This document shows, piece by piece, positions 1 to 7,344 of a stretch of DNA of 16,493 nt. Origin of the DNA: an uncultured Collinsella sp. (GTDB lineage: Bacteria > Actinomycetota > Coriobacteriia > Coriobacteriales > Coriobacteriaceae); the NCBI GenBank assembly GCA_900550835.1, contig URTP01000029.1:1-16493 (forward strand). Direction: 5' to 3'. A model generated the notes under the pieces. The model worked only from the letters and a program-made list of their open reading frames with translations, did not search any database and was not told the origin of the DNA. Each line of letters opens with the position of its first letter. The first letter of the stretch is position 1. The translations under genes and the position numbers were made by a program.

Positions 1-121
1 CCTGCAGGCGATCGGCATGCTGGCGGCACACATCGAGCGCCTGGGTGCCGATAGAGCCCGTACAACCCAGGATGGCAACGCGAAGGCGTCCATCGGGGCC
101 ATACGTCGTCTGGAAGGACAT
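1..121 (-). CDS. dxr: 1-deoxy-D-xylulose 5-phosphate reductoisomerase, N-terminal part only
   Basis: The enzyme converts 1-deoxy-D-xylulose 5-phosphate to MEP with NADPH, the first committed step of the MEP isoprenoid pathway in the cytoplasm. Only the first 40 residues are present because the gene leaves the window at base 1. They contain VAILGCTGSIGTQALDV, the NADPH-binding glycine motif that opens DXR proteins; the family usually reads GSTGSIGTQ, so the Cys is a mild variant. The ATG at 121-119 shares one base with the cdsA stop codon (TAATG), and a GGAGG lies nine bases upstream, so the two genes are probably translationally coupled. Seen: motif, start and overlap. Known: family role. The truncation is only the window edge. 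Confidence 0.93.
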   Translation of the reverse strand, partial: MSFQTTYGPDGRLRVAILGCTGSIGTQALDVCRQHADRLQ

Positions 122-1035
122 TACAGCACGCCTCCGATCATCAGCAACAGCTGTGCGGTGATGCAACCGAAGATAAGCGAATCGCTACGATCGAGCATTC
201 CGCCGTGGCCCGGGATAAGGTTGCCGGAATCCTTGACGCCCACACCGCGCTTGATGCGCGACTCGATAAGGTCGCCGATAACGCCCAGAATGGACACGAC
301 CACGCCGCATAGCAGCGCATAGGGCAGGCTGAGCTTGTAGAAGTGCGTCGCCCACAGGATGAGCCAAATCAAAACCGAGCCCAAGATGCCGCCGGCAAAC
401 CCCTCCCAGCTCTTTTTGGGGGAGATCTTGGGAACCATCTTGTGCTTGCCGATACGGCTGCCCACGATGTAGGCAAACGAATCGGAGACCCAAAGGGACG
501 CGCAAACGCCCACTGAAAGCAGGGCGCCGGCAAAACCGGGCACGGCATCGCGCAGCAGCACGATAGCCGACAGCATAAAGCCAGTGTAGATGGGACCCAT
601 GAGCGTCACGGCCACATCAGAGATGCGGGTACGCGGCGACCAGACATACCAAATGCCCACAGCGAGCATCAAGGCAAAAAGCAGGGCATTCAGCAACATC
701 GAATCGCCCAACGCCGACAGCGGAAAGAGTACGGCGGCAGCGATACCCATGCGTTCGTTAGCCATCTTGCCATCGAGCCTTGTCATACGGAAAAACTCAT
801 AGCAGCACAGACCGCTCATGACAGAAACAAAGATGGCCGTGGGCACGATACCCAAAACCAGGCACAGGATAAAGACAACGGCGTAGACGATACCGGCGGC
901 GGCACGGGGAATAAAGCCCGCCAGCCACGAACCGGTGCCGCTCTTCGCTGCAGGCGCTCCCGCAGTGGCAGCCTTGCGCGCAGGCGCCGCGGAAACTGGC
1001 GTCTTGGGAGCAGATGCCTTGGGACGATCGGACAC
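121..1035 (-). CDS. cdsA: Phosphatidate cytidylyltransferase (CDP-diacylglycerol synthase)
   Basis: This inner-membrane enzyme makes CDP-diacylglycerol from phosphatidic acid and CTP, the branch point to all phospholipids. The protein has 304 residues with many hydrophobic membrane segments from about residue 44 onward. The C-terminal family signature spans residues 259-286: SRIKR, then KDSGNLIPGHGGMLDRSD with the Lys-Asp, His-Gly-Gly and Asp-Arg positions kept. A Ser stands before the last Asp, where the family usually has a hydrophobic residue or Thr. The first 35 or so residues are an Ala/Pro/Lys-rich, probably disordered cytoplasmic tail that shorter homologues lack. The start is GTG at 1035-1033, chosen because GAGGAGG sits seven bases upstream. 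It begins two bases after the uppS stop, and its stop overlaps the dxr start. Confidence 0.95.
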   Translation of the reverse strand: MSDRPKASAPKTPVSAAPARKAATAGAPAAKSGTGSWLAGFIPRAAAGIVYAVVFILCLVLGIVPTAIFVSVMSGLCCYEFFRMTRLDGKMANERMGIAAAVLFPLSALGDSMLLNALLFALMLAVGIWYVWSPRTRISDVAVTLMGPIYTGFMLSAIVLLRDAVPGFAGALLSVGVCASLWVSDSFAYIVGSRIGKHKMVPKISPKKSWEGFAGGILGSVLIWLILWATHFYKLSLPYALLCGVVVSILGVIGDLIESRIKRGVGVKDSGNLIPGHGGMLDRSDSLIFGCITAQLLLMIGGVL

Positions 1036-1037
1036 GA

Positions 1038-1832
1038 TTAAGCCTCCTCGGTCTTGCTCAGTCCACCAAACCTACGGTCACGGCCCTGATAGGCCAAAAT
1101 GGCGTCGACAAGGCCCCAACGATCAAAGTCGGGCCAATAGGTATCGGTGACGTAGAATTCGGAATAAGCCACCTGCCACAGCAGATAGTTCGAAAGGCGC
1201 AGCTCACCAGAGGTGCGAATCACAAGTTCGGGATCGGGAAGACCGGCGGTATAGAGGTGGGAAGCCACCATGTCGTCATCAATTGCGGCAGGATCGATCT
1301 TACCGGCGGCAGCGTCGGATGCGATCTGACGGACAGCGCGGGTAATCTCGGCACGCGCGCCGTAGTTGACGGCAAGCGCCAGCGTCATACCGGTGTGATC
1401 GGCGCACTCGGCAAGACCGCGCTCAAAAACGTCGCGAGTCTTCTTGGGCAGCGCGGAAATGTCACCCAAAAAGACTACGCGCACATTTTCGCGCTTCAGA
1501 AGCGGCAGCTCGTCGATAAACGTCTTGGCAAACAGGTGCATCAGAACGTTGACTTCGTGCTGCGGTCGATTCCAGTTTTCGGTCGAAAATGCATAGGCCG
1601 AAAGCACGTCGACGCCCAGGCGCACGCAGGCGGTAATGATCTCGCGCAGCGAGACGATACCCGCCTTGTGGCCCTCGGTGCGTGCAAGACCGCGCGACGT
1701 GGCCCAACGACCGTTGCCGTCCATGATGCACGAGATATGGTGCGGAATGTTATTGAGGTCAAGGTCGGAAAAACCGACGCCCGCAGGGGCGTCGGCAAAG
1801 TACTCGACCAGTTTATGCTCGTCGTATTGCAC
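1038..1832 (-). CDS. uppS: Isoprenyl transferase (undecaprenyl diphosphate synthase family)
   Basis: This is a cis-prenyltransferase that adds isopentenyl units to farnesyl diphosphate and so makes the C55 lipid carrier for peptidoglycan and other wall polymers. The 264-residue protein shows the family blocks in order: IMDGNGRWA with the catalytic Asp at residue 38, GHKAG at 54-58, AFSTENWNRP at 81-90, NYGARAEI at 156-163, and the C-terminal block LVIRTSGELRLSNYLLWQ at 203-220 followed by AYSEF and WPDF. Start is GTG at 1832-1830, with GGAG seven bases upstream inside the end of frr; the frr stop ends one base before it. The product length (C55) is inferred from the family and the neighbouring cdsA and dxr. 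Confidence 0.94.
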   Translation of the reverse strand: MQYDEHKLVEYFADAPAGVGFSDLDLNNIPHHISCIMDGNGRWATSRGLARTEGHKAGIVSLREIITACVRLGVDVLSAYAFSTENWNRPQHEVNVLMHLFAKTFIDELPLLKRENVRVVFLGDISALPKKTRDVFERGLAECADHTGMTLALAVNYGARAEITRAVRQIASDAAAGKIDPAAIDDDMVASHLYTAGLPDPELVIRTSGELRLSNYLLWQVAYSEFYVTDTYWPDFDRWGLVDAILAYQGRDRRFGGLSKTEEA

Positions 1833-1833
1833 C

Positions 1834-2370
1834 TTAGATCTCCATGACCTCGGCTTCTTTTTCCTTCAGAAGCTCCTCGACCTTGGCGACATATTCATCG
1901 GTATGCTTCTGGACCTTGGCCTGCTCGCGACGTACGTCGTCCTCGGTGAGCTCCTCATCGCGCTCGAGCTTGTTGTTGAAGTCGCGACGGATGTTACGGA
2001 TAGACACCTTGGCCTGCTCGGCGTACTCGCGGCACTCCTTGACGAGCTCGCGGCGGCGCTCCTCAGTGGGAGCCGGGAACGGAAGACGAACGACGGTGCC
2101 ATCGGAGTTGGGGGTAATACCCAGATCGGAAGCGCCGATGGCCTTGACGATAGCATTGATGAGCGCCTTATCCCACGGCTCGATGAGCAGCATGTGAGCC
2201 TCGGGGGTCTTGACGGCGGCAACCTGCGTGACCGGCGTGGGGACACCGTAATAATCGACGGTGATGTCGGACAGAATGTTGGCGTTGGCACGACCGGTAC
2301 GGACCTTGGAGAAGTTATGCTTGAGGGACTCGAGCGACTTGTCCATATGGGCGGTGATGTTCTCTGCCAT
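1834..2370 (-). CDS. frr: Ribosome recycling factor
   Basis: RRF works with EF-G to split the post-termination ribosome and release the mRNA. The 178-residue protein is slightly shorter than the usual 185. It has the family's layout: an N-terminal helix ending in FSKVRTGRANANIL, a middle domain with YYGVPTPVTQVA and EPWDKALI, the GITPNSDGTVVRLPFP loop near residue 90, then long charged helices to KEKEAEVMEI. The start is ATG at 2370-2368, two bases after the pyrH stop, with GGAGG seven bases upstream. pyrH-frr-uppS-cdsA-dxr is a classic conserved run. Nothing unusual is seen. Confidence 0.97.
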   Translation of the reverse strand: MAENITAHMDKSLESLKHNFSKVRTGRANANILSDITVDYYGVPTPVTQVAAVKTPEAHMLLIEPWDKALINAIVKAIGASDLGITPNSDGTVVRLPFPAPTEERRRELVKECREYAEQAKVSIRNIRRDFNNKLERDEELTEDDVRREQAKVQKHTDEYVAKVEELLKEKEAEVMEI

Positions 2371-2372
2371 GC

Positions 2373-3095
2373 TTAATCCTCCTGATAGACGAGCGTGCCG
2401 ACGGGCTCACCCGCGAGCGCGCGCTTGACGGTGTCCTCGCCATCGATGTTGAGGACCAAAATCGGCATACGGTTATCCTGGCACAGTGCCGTAGCCGTGG
2501 AATCCATAACCTGCAGACCGCGGACGAGAACCTCGTGATAGGTAATCTTGTCAAAACGGACGGCATCGGCGCACTTGACGGGATCCTTGTCGTAGATGCC
2601 GTCAACCTTGGTGGCTTTAATCAGAATCTCGGCGCCGATCTCGCACGCACGAAGAGCCGCGGCGGTGTCGGTCGTAAAGTACGGATTGCCCGAACCGGCA
2701 GCGAAGATGACGACGTTGCCCTTGGACAGATGGTTGATAGCGCGGCGACGAATATAGGGCTCGCAGATCTCGTTCATCTGGATAGCGCTCATCACGCGGC
2801 AAGGAACATCGTTGTGCTCGAAGGCATCCTGCAGGGCGAGCGCGTTCATAACGGTTGCCAGCATCCCCATGTAGTCGGCCTGAGCACGCTCCATGCCACC
2901 GGCAGCGCCTGCCATGCCGCGGAAAATATTGCCGCCGCCGACAACGACGCCGACCTCATGGTCAACGGCGAGCAGCTCCTTGACCTGCTTGGCAAGATGA
3001 TCGGTAACCTTGGGGTCGATGCCATATTGGCCGTCGCCCATCAGTGCTTCGCCGGAAAGCTTAAGAAGCACGCGTTTATATCGGATGTCGGACAA
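2373..3095 (-). CDS. pyrH: Uridylate (UMP) kinase
   Basis: The enzyme phosphorylates UMP to UDP with ATP, feeding UTP, CTP and wall-precursor synthesis; bacterial PyrH is a hexamer of the amino-acid kinase fold. The 240-residue product matches the family length. Visible motifs are LKLSGEAL at 11-18, VVGGGNIFRG at 51-60, the nucleotide-binding AGSGNPYFTTDTAA at 133-146 (usually GGTGNPFFTTD), and KATKVDGIYDKDP at 160-172. The start is TTG at 3095-3093, supported by AAGGAGG six bases upstream and by alignment of the N-terminus with the family. It is the first gene after the tsf terminator. I see no convincing promoter in the short gap, so it may depend on read-through or on a weak promoter there. 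Confidence 0.96.
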   Translation of the reverse strand: MSDIRYKRVLLKLSGEALMGDGQYGIDPKVTDHLAKQVKELLAVDHEVGVVVGGGNIFRGMAGAAGGMERAQADYMGMLATVMNALALQDAFEHNDVPCRVMSAIQMNEICEPYIRRRAINHLSKGNVVIFAAGSGNPYFTTDTAAALRACEIGAEILIKATKVDGIYDKDPVKCADAVRFDKITYHEVLVRGLQVMDSTATALCQDNRMPILVLNIDGEDTVKRALAGEPVGTLVYQED

Positions 3096-3135
3096 AGCGA
3101 TCCTCCTTTAATTAGACTCTCAATATGATATCAAA

Positions 3136-3151
3136 GGCTCTGATAAGAGCC
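3136..3151. repeat. Short perfect inverted repeat upstream of pyrH
   Basis: The arms GGCTCT and AGAGCC enclose a four-base loop, giving a 6-bp hairpin in the gap between the tsf terminator and the pyrH ribosome binding site. On the minus strand it is followed by TTTGAT, too few Ts for a good terminator. It could be a second weak terminator, part of the pyrH leader, or chance. Confidence 0.4.
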
Positions 3152-3154
3152 ATG

Positions 3155-3188
3155 AAAAAGCAGGCTGTGAGTAAAACCCACAGCCTGC
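3155..3188 (-). terminator. Rho-independent terminator after tsf
   Basis: Read on the minus strand, a perfect 10-bp stem (GCAGGCTGTG paired with CACAGCCTGC, loop of nine) is followed directly by TTTTT. It lies 25 bases past the tsf stop and separates rpsB-tsf from pyrH and the genes after it. Confidence 0.92.
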
Positions 3189-3212
3189 TCATTACCAGCT
3201 ACAAGAGCTTAT

Positions 3213-4082
3213 TTACTCGCCACGGACCAGACGGTCAAAGGCAACGACGGTAATGGTGTCGCCGAGCTCCTTGGAGACCTGCTCAGCGTACTTCTTGATG
3301 GTGAGGGAGCTGTCCTTGATGAACTCCTGCTCGGTGAGCACGGACTGCTTGTAGAACTTCTCCAGACGGCCAACAGCCATCTTCTCCTGGATAGCCTCGG
3401 GCTTGCCGGACTCGGCAGCCTGGGCCATGTAGATCTGCTTCTCGTGCTCGACGGTCTCGGCCGGAACCTGATCGCGGGTAGCGCAGATCGGGGCGACGGC
3501 GGCAACCTGAAGGGCAACGTCGTGAGCGAAGGTCTTGAAGGACTCAGCCTGAGCGGTCTCGGCCTTCTCGAAGGCGAACTCGACGAGGACGCCGATCTTA
3601 CCACCCATGTGGATGTAAGAAGCGAGCGCGCCGTTCTCGGCCTTGCGGGCAGCGAAGCGGGAGATCTTCATGTTCTCGCCCATGATGTGAATCATCTCGG
3701 TGAGCTCGGAGGAAACGGTCTCCTCGCCCATCGGCTTCTCGAGCAGAGCGTCGACGTCAGCAGGCTCGGTGGTAGCGACAACCTCAGCGACCTTAGAAGC
3801 AAAGCCGGTGAACTTGGCGTTGGAGCCAACGAAGTCGGTCTCGCAGGAGAGCTCGAGCAGAGCGCCGGTCTTGCCATCCTCGGAGACGAACGCGGCGACA
3901 GCGCCCTCGTTGGTCTCACGGCCAGCCTTCTTGGCAGCCTTGGCAAGGCCGTTCTTACGCAGAACGTCGACAGCGGCGTCCATGTCGCCGTCAGCCTCGA
4001 CGAGAGCCTTCTTGCACTCCATCATCGGGGAGTCGGTCATCTCGCGGAGCTGCTTGACCATAGCGGCGGTAATCTGGGCCAT
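3213..4082 (-). CDS. tsf: Translation elongation factor Ts
   Basis: EF-Ts is the nucleotide exchange factor that releases GDP from EF-Tu. The 289-residue protein starts with the UBA-like domain and signature LREMTDSPMMECKKALVEA (residues 12-30), continues with ELSCETDFVGSN (77-88, the TDFV motif that contacts EF-Tu), and has two further core repeats and a helical C-terminal end. The ATG at 4082-4080 is preferred because GAAAGGA lies six bases upstream. A TTG 15 bases earlier would add MKGTT, but the ribosome binding site lies inside that extension. It follows rpsB after 45 bases and ends in a strong terminator. Confidence 0.97.
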   Translation of the reverse strand: MAQITAAMVKQLREMTDSPMMECKKALVEADGDMDAAVDVLRKNGLAKAAKKAGRETNEGAVAAFVSEDGKTGALLELSCETDFVGSNAKFTGFASKVAEVVATTEPADVDALLEKPMGEETVSSELTEMIHIMGENMKISRFAARKAENGALASYIHMGGKIGVLVEFAFEKAETAQAESFKTFAHDVALQVAAVAPICATRDQVPAETVEHEKQIYMAQAAESGKPEAIQEKMAVGRLEKFYKQSVLTEQEFIKDSSLTIKKYAEQVSKELGDTITVVAFDRLVRGE

Positions 4083-4127
4083 TGTGGTTCCTTTCAAAGA
4101 GATGAAAAAGAATTAACTAAGACTGAT

Positions 4128-4856
4128 TTACTCGGCCTTGGGCTCAGCGGCCATCTCGGCCTCGGAGACCTGCTCCTTACCGGAGCCAGCGAGGCAGGCG
4201 TCAGCCATGAGCTCGCACATAAGGGTGACAGCGGAGATAGCGTCATCGTTGCAGGGGATGCCGTACTCGACCTCGTCGGGATCGGAGTTGGTGTCGATCA
4301 GAGCGACGACGGGGATGTTCAGGCGCTGAGCCTCCTTGATGGCGTTCTCCTCGCGCTTAGTGTCGATGACGAAGAGAGCCTGGGGCAGACCCTTCATGTC
4401 GCGGGCGCCACCGAGGTTGGTCTGGAGCTTGGTGAGCTCCTTGCCGAGCACAGCCTGCTCCTTCTTGGGGAGCACTGCCATGCGGCCGTCCTCGACCATG
4501 GCCTCGAGCTCCTCCATGCGGTTGATGCGGGAGCGGATGGTGACGAAGTTGGTCAGCATACCGCCGAGCCAACGCTGGTTGATGTAGGGCATATTAGCGC
4601 GCTCAGCAGCGTTCTTGACGGCCTCCTGAGCCTGCTTCTTGGTGCCGACGAACAGCACGTTGCCACCCTTGGCGACGTTCTTGACGAAGGTGTAGGCCTG
4701 GTCGGCGTCGAGGATGGTCTGCTTGAGGTCGAGGATGTAGATGCCGTTGCGCTCACCGAAGATGAACGGCTTCATCTTGGGGTTCCAGCGACGGGTCTGG
4801 TGACCGAAGTGGCAGCCGGCCTCGAGCAGGGTGCGGATATTAATCTTGGTAGCCAT
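4128..4856 (-). CDS. rpsB: 30S ribosomal protein S2
   Basis: S2 binds late to the 30S subunit and helps to recruit S1-like factors. The 242-residue product carries the N-terminal signature LLEAGCHFGHQTRRWNPKM (residues 10-28), KNAAERANMPYINQRWLGGMLTNF split over 81-104, and the second signature around DTNSDPDEVEYGIPCNDDAI near residue 190. The C-terminus is an acidic Ala/Glu tail. Start is ATG at 4856-4854 with AGGAGG six bases upstream. It is the first gene of the rpsB-tsf operon, driven by a good promoter at 4998-5026 with a leader of about 135 bases. In E. coli S2 represses its own operon through the leader; the same here is inference. Confidence 0.97.
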   Translation of the reverse strand: MATKINIRTLLEAGCHFGHQTRRWNPKMKPFIFGERNGIYILDLKQTILDADQAYTFVKNVAKGGNVLFVGTKKQAQEAVKNAAERANMPYINQRWLGGMLTNFVTIRSRINRMEELEAMVEDGRMAVLPKKEQAVLGKELTKLQTNLGGARDMKGLPQALFVIDTKREENAIKEAQRLNIPVVALIDTNSDPDEVEYGIPCNDDAISAVTLMCELMADACLAGSGKEQVSEAEMAAEPKAE

Positions 4857-4880
4857 GTTAAACCTCCTGTGGTTTGCCTC

Positions 4881-4958
4881 CGCGCGGGGTCATCCTCCAA
4901 AACCAACCCGGACATGTGCTACCAAAGCCCGGGCACCACGGTATGAAGTAGCCGCGCG
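4881..4958 (-). promoter_or_regulatory. Structured leader of rpsB-tsf, candidate S2 autoregulatory RNA
   Basis: The 5' leader from about 4991 to 4857 has no gene. It can fold with a long-range 7-bp GC stem (4881-4887 with 4952-4958, CGCGCGG/CCGCGCG) enclosing an inner 5-bp stem (4907-4911 with 4929-4933), and a small GTTGC/GCAAC hairpin lies earlier at 4975-4990. The outer stem closes 24 bases before the start codon, near the ribosome binding site. The pairings are seen in the sequence; a control function is inferred from S2 autoregulation known in other bacteria. Confidence 0.4.
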
Positions 4959-4997
4959 TGCGTGATAAAAACATGTTGCCGTGAAGCAACCCGATGA

Positions 4998-5026
4998 ATG
5001 ATAGCAGGAATGCATCTTCGTGCCAA
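4998..5026 (-). promoter_or_regulatory. Sigma-70 type promoter of rpsB-tsf
   Basis: Read on the minus strand, TTGGCA (5026-5021) and TATCAT (5003-4998) are separated by exactly 17 bases, which is a near-consensus housekeeping promoter. The expected transcription start is near 4991, about 135 bases before the rpsB ATG. Confidence 0.78.
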
Positions 5027-5075
5027 CCCGCAATCAAAACCACACACCTGAGTGCGGCGCGGGACGTCCCAGCCA

Positions 5076-5996
5076 CTATTCGCCTCGGGGATGGGCTTGA
5101 GCCACGGCACGTTTGAGCCGATCGGGCGTGAGGTGCGTGTAGATCTGCGTCGTGGACAGGCTCGCATGACCCAGCAGCTCTTGAACCGAGCGCAGGTCCG
5201 CACCGCCCTCGAGCAAGTCGGTCGCAAAGGTATGGCGCATCGCATGCGGGGCGATGTCGGCCGGAATGCCGGCGAGTGTCGCCAGAGTATGGAACCGCCG
5301 CCTGAGCATGGCGGCACTCATGCGATTACCGCGCGCCGATATAAGCAGCGGATGCGGCCCGGTAGTGGGGTCACGGCGCTTTGCCTGAGCGAGCAACTCC
5401 GGCCGCCCCTCCTCAATATAGAGACGCGTCGCCTCGAGCGCGCGACGATACAGAGGGACGATACGTTCTTTGCTCCCCTTGCCCCACAGGCGCAGCGTGC
5501 GTTCGGACCACACAATGGACTCCACATTGAGTGCTGCGAGCTCAGAGATACGGGCGCCCGAGGCATAGAGCAGCTCGAGCATCGCCGCATCGCGCAGTCC
5601 CGCGGGTGTTGAGGTATCAGGCGTCTTGAGCAGCGCCTCCACCTGTTGGGTCGTCAGCACACCGGGTAGATCGCGCGGGAGCTTGGGCGAGGAAATTGCC
5701 GAGACCACATCGCCCTCCACGACCCCCTCGGCAGCCATCCACCGATAGAGCGAGCGAATGGCAGACAGGTGTGCCGCAAGCGTTCGGGGAGCCACCTGCT
5801 CACGCGAAAGTTCGGCAAGATAGCGACGAATGGTGCGCACGTCGGCAGCGAAAGCATCTATATCCTCACGCTCGCACCAGGCAGCAAAACGCTCCAGCCT
5901 CGAGCCATAGGCCGTCACCGTGTTGGGAGAAAGTCCCTCGACACGTGAGATATAGGCGATAAACGAGTCGACGGTGTCGTACAGGTCAAAGGCTAT
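5076..5996 (-). CDS. xerC: Tyrosine recombinase XerC/XerD family, probable non-canonical start
   Basis: Xer recombinases resolve chromosome dimers at dif. The full catalytic set is present, numbered from the GTG at 5918: Arg123 (SGARISEL), Lys147 (GKGSKER), His225 and Arg228 (HAMRHTFATDLL), His251 (LLGHASLSTTQIYTH) and the nucleophile Tyr260. From that GTG the protein has 280 residues and lacks the first helix of the core-binding domain. The same open frame continues upstream with a family-like N-terminus including FIAYISRVEGLSPNTVTAY, giving 306 residues, but offers no ATG, GTG or TTG before a stop at 6044-6042. I place the start at ATA (5996-5994), which overlaps the trmFO stop and has GGAGG nine bases upstream. 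CTG at 5984 is the alternative. The XerC label comes from the neighbour trmFO; XerD cannot be excluded. Confidence 0.85.
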   Translation of the reverse strand: MAFDLYDTVDSFIAYISRVEGLSPNTVTAYGSRLERFAAWCEREDIDAFAADVRTIRRYLAELSREQVAPRTLAAHLSAIRSLYRWMAAEGVVEGDVVSAISSPKLPRDLPGVLTTQQVEALLKTPDTSTPAGLRDAAMLELLYASGARISELAALNVESIVWSERTLRLWGKGSKERIVPLYRRALEATRLYIEEGRPELLAQAKRRDPTTGPHPLLISARGNRMSAAMLRRRFHTLATLAGIPADIAPHAMRHTFATDLLEGGADLRSVQELLGHASLSTTQIYTHLTPDRLKRAVAQAHPRGE

Positions 5997-7330
5997 GACC
6001 GGTCGCCTCCAAACAAATCGGGGCGAGTGGCCAGATAGGCATCAAGGGCCTCGAGCGCACGGTCCGCATAGGCCTGGTAGCGGTCGCGCTTGCTGCGGCG
6101 CTTACCATCCTCGAGTGGCGGCACCAGGCCAAAGTTGACATGCATAGGCTGAGAGCCCACGGTGGCAGGATCGGTCGCATAGCCCACGAGCGCACCCAGG
6201 GCGCCCACACGCGGCAGCTCGACGCCCGCGGCCCCGATAGCCTCGGCATAGGTGTTGAGCGCCGCGAGCAGACCCGTCGCCACGGCTTCCATGTACCCCT
6301 CGGTGCCGGTGATCTGACCGGCCAGGCGCACGCCGGTGCCGGGCACGGCAAAGGTGCCATCGAGCACGTGCGGGGCGTCGACAAAGGTATTACGGTGCAT
6401 GACACCGTAGCGGAAGAACTCAGCGTTCTCCAGGCCCGGCACCATATGGAAGACGCGCTTCTGCTCGCCAAAGGTCAAGTTGGTCTGGAAGCCCACCAGG
6501 TTATAGGCGGTCTTCTCCTTATTCTCGGCACGCAGCTGAATCGCCGCCCAGGGACGACGACCGGTTCGCGGATCGGTGAGGCCGACAGGCTTCATGGCGC
6601 CAAAGCGAATGGCGTCCTTGCCGGTGCGCGCAACTTCCTCGGCAGGCTGGCAGGCCTGGAACAGATCGCCGCCCTCAAAGTCCTTGAGCACCACGCGGTC
6701 GGCCGTGGTAAGCGCCTCGATAAAGGCCTCGTACTCCTCCTTATTGAGCGGAGCGTTGAGATAGTCGCCGCTCCCCTGCTCCTCGTAGCGCGACTGCGAG
6801 AACAGCACGTCCATATCGAGCGTGGAGGCATCGACGATCGGCGCCGCGGCATCGAAGAACGCAAGGGCGTCGCCACCGACGAGCTTCATGACCTCTTCGC
6901 TCAGCGCCGGCGAGCACAAGGGGCCGGCGGCAATGACCACGTGACCTTCGGGAATCTGCGTGACCTCGCCGTGAATGATCTCGATATTGGGACGGGCGGC
7001 AACCTCGGCCTCGACAAACTCGGAAAACTTGACGCGGTCGACCGCCAAGGCGCCACCGGCGGGAACAGCGGCGCGATGGGCGCAATCGAGCAGGACTGAA
7101 CCCATGCGCTCAAGCTCGGCCTTCAGCAATCCAGCCGCGGAATCCGGACGGGTCGACTTAAACGAATTGGAACAGACGAGCTCTGCCAGGTGATCGGTAT
7201 GGTGGGCCGGGGAGCTAACCTGGGGGCGCATCTCGCACAGCCTTACGGCGAACCCGCGATCTGCCAGCTGAATCGCGCACTCCGAACCCGCCAGACCGCC
7301 ACCGATAACCGTCACCTGATCAAACAGCAT
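5993..7330 (-). CDS. trmFO: Methylenetetrahydrofolate-tRNA-(uracil-5-)-methyltransferase
   Basis: This FAD enzyme makes m5U54 in the T-loop of tRNA using methylenetetrahydrofolate and NAD(P)H. The 445-residue protein opens with a flavin-binding VTVIGGGLAGSECAIQLA (GGGLAG at 10-15). HTDHLAELVCSNSFKS follows with Cys53, and FQACQPAEEVARTG carries Cys227; these match the two catalytic cysteines of the Bacillus enzyme. RRPWAAIQLRAEN, NLVGFQTNLTFGEQ and RNTFVDAP are further family blocks. Start is ATG at 7330-7328 with AAAGG nine bases upstream; a TTG two codons earlier is too close to that site. It follows dprA after 14 bases, and its stop overlaps the proposed start of the recombinase. Confidence 0.96.
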   Translation of the reverse strand: MLFDQVTVIGGGLAGSECAIQLADRGFAVRLCEMRPQVSSPAHHTDHLAELVCSNSFKSTRPDSAAGLLKAELERMGSVLLDCAHRAAVPAGGALAVDRVKFSEFVEAEVAARPNIEIIHGEVTQIPEGHVVIAAGPLCSPALSEEVMKLVGGDALAFFDAAAPIVDASTLDMDVLFSQSRYEEQGSGDYLNAPLNKEEYEAFIEALTTADRVVLKDFEGGDLFQACQPAEEVARTGKDAIRFGAMKPVGLTDPRTGRRPWAAIQLRAENKEKTAYNLVGFQTNLTFGEQKRVFHMVPGLENAEFFRYGVMHRNTFVDAPHVLDGTFAVPGTGVRLAGQITGTEGYMEAVATGLLAALNTYAEAIGAAGVELPRVGALGALVGYATDPATVGSQPMHVNFGLVPPLEDGKRRSKRDRYQAYADRALEALDAYLATRPDLFGGDRS

Positions 7331-7344
7331 CTGCAAACACCTTT

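Noticed and set aside
4083..4097. TTG start for tsf adding five residues
   Set aside because: The ribosome binding site GAAAGGA lies inside this extension, at the right distance from the ATG at 4082, where EF-Ts proteins usually begin.
3444..4946. 500-codon open frame on the plus strand over tsf and rpsB
   Set aside because: Its composition is repetitive Leu/Gly/Val/Asp, as expected from the reverse complement of Glu/Ala/Lys-rich ribosomal and EF-Ts genes. There is no domain and no start signal.
5050..5072. Palindrome GGGACGTCCC after the recombinase gene as a terminator
   Set aside because: The stem is short, has almost no loop when folded and no T-run follows directly, so termination here is not supported.
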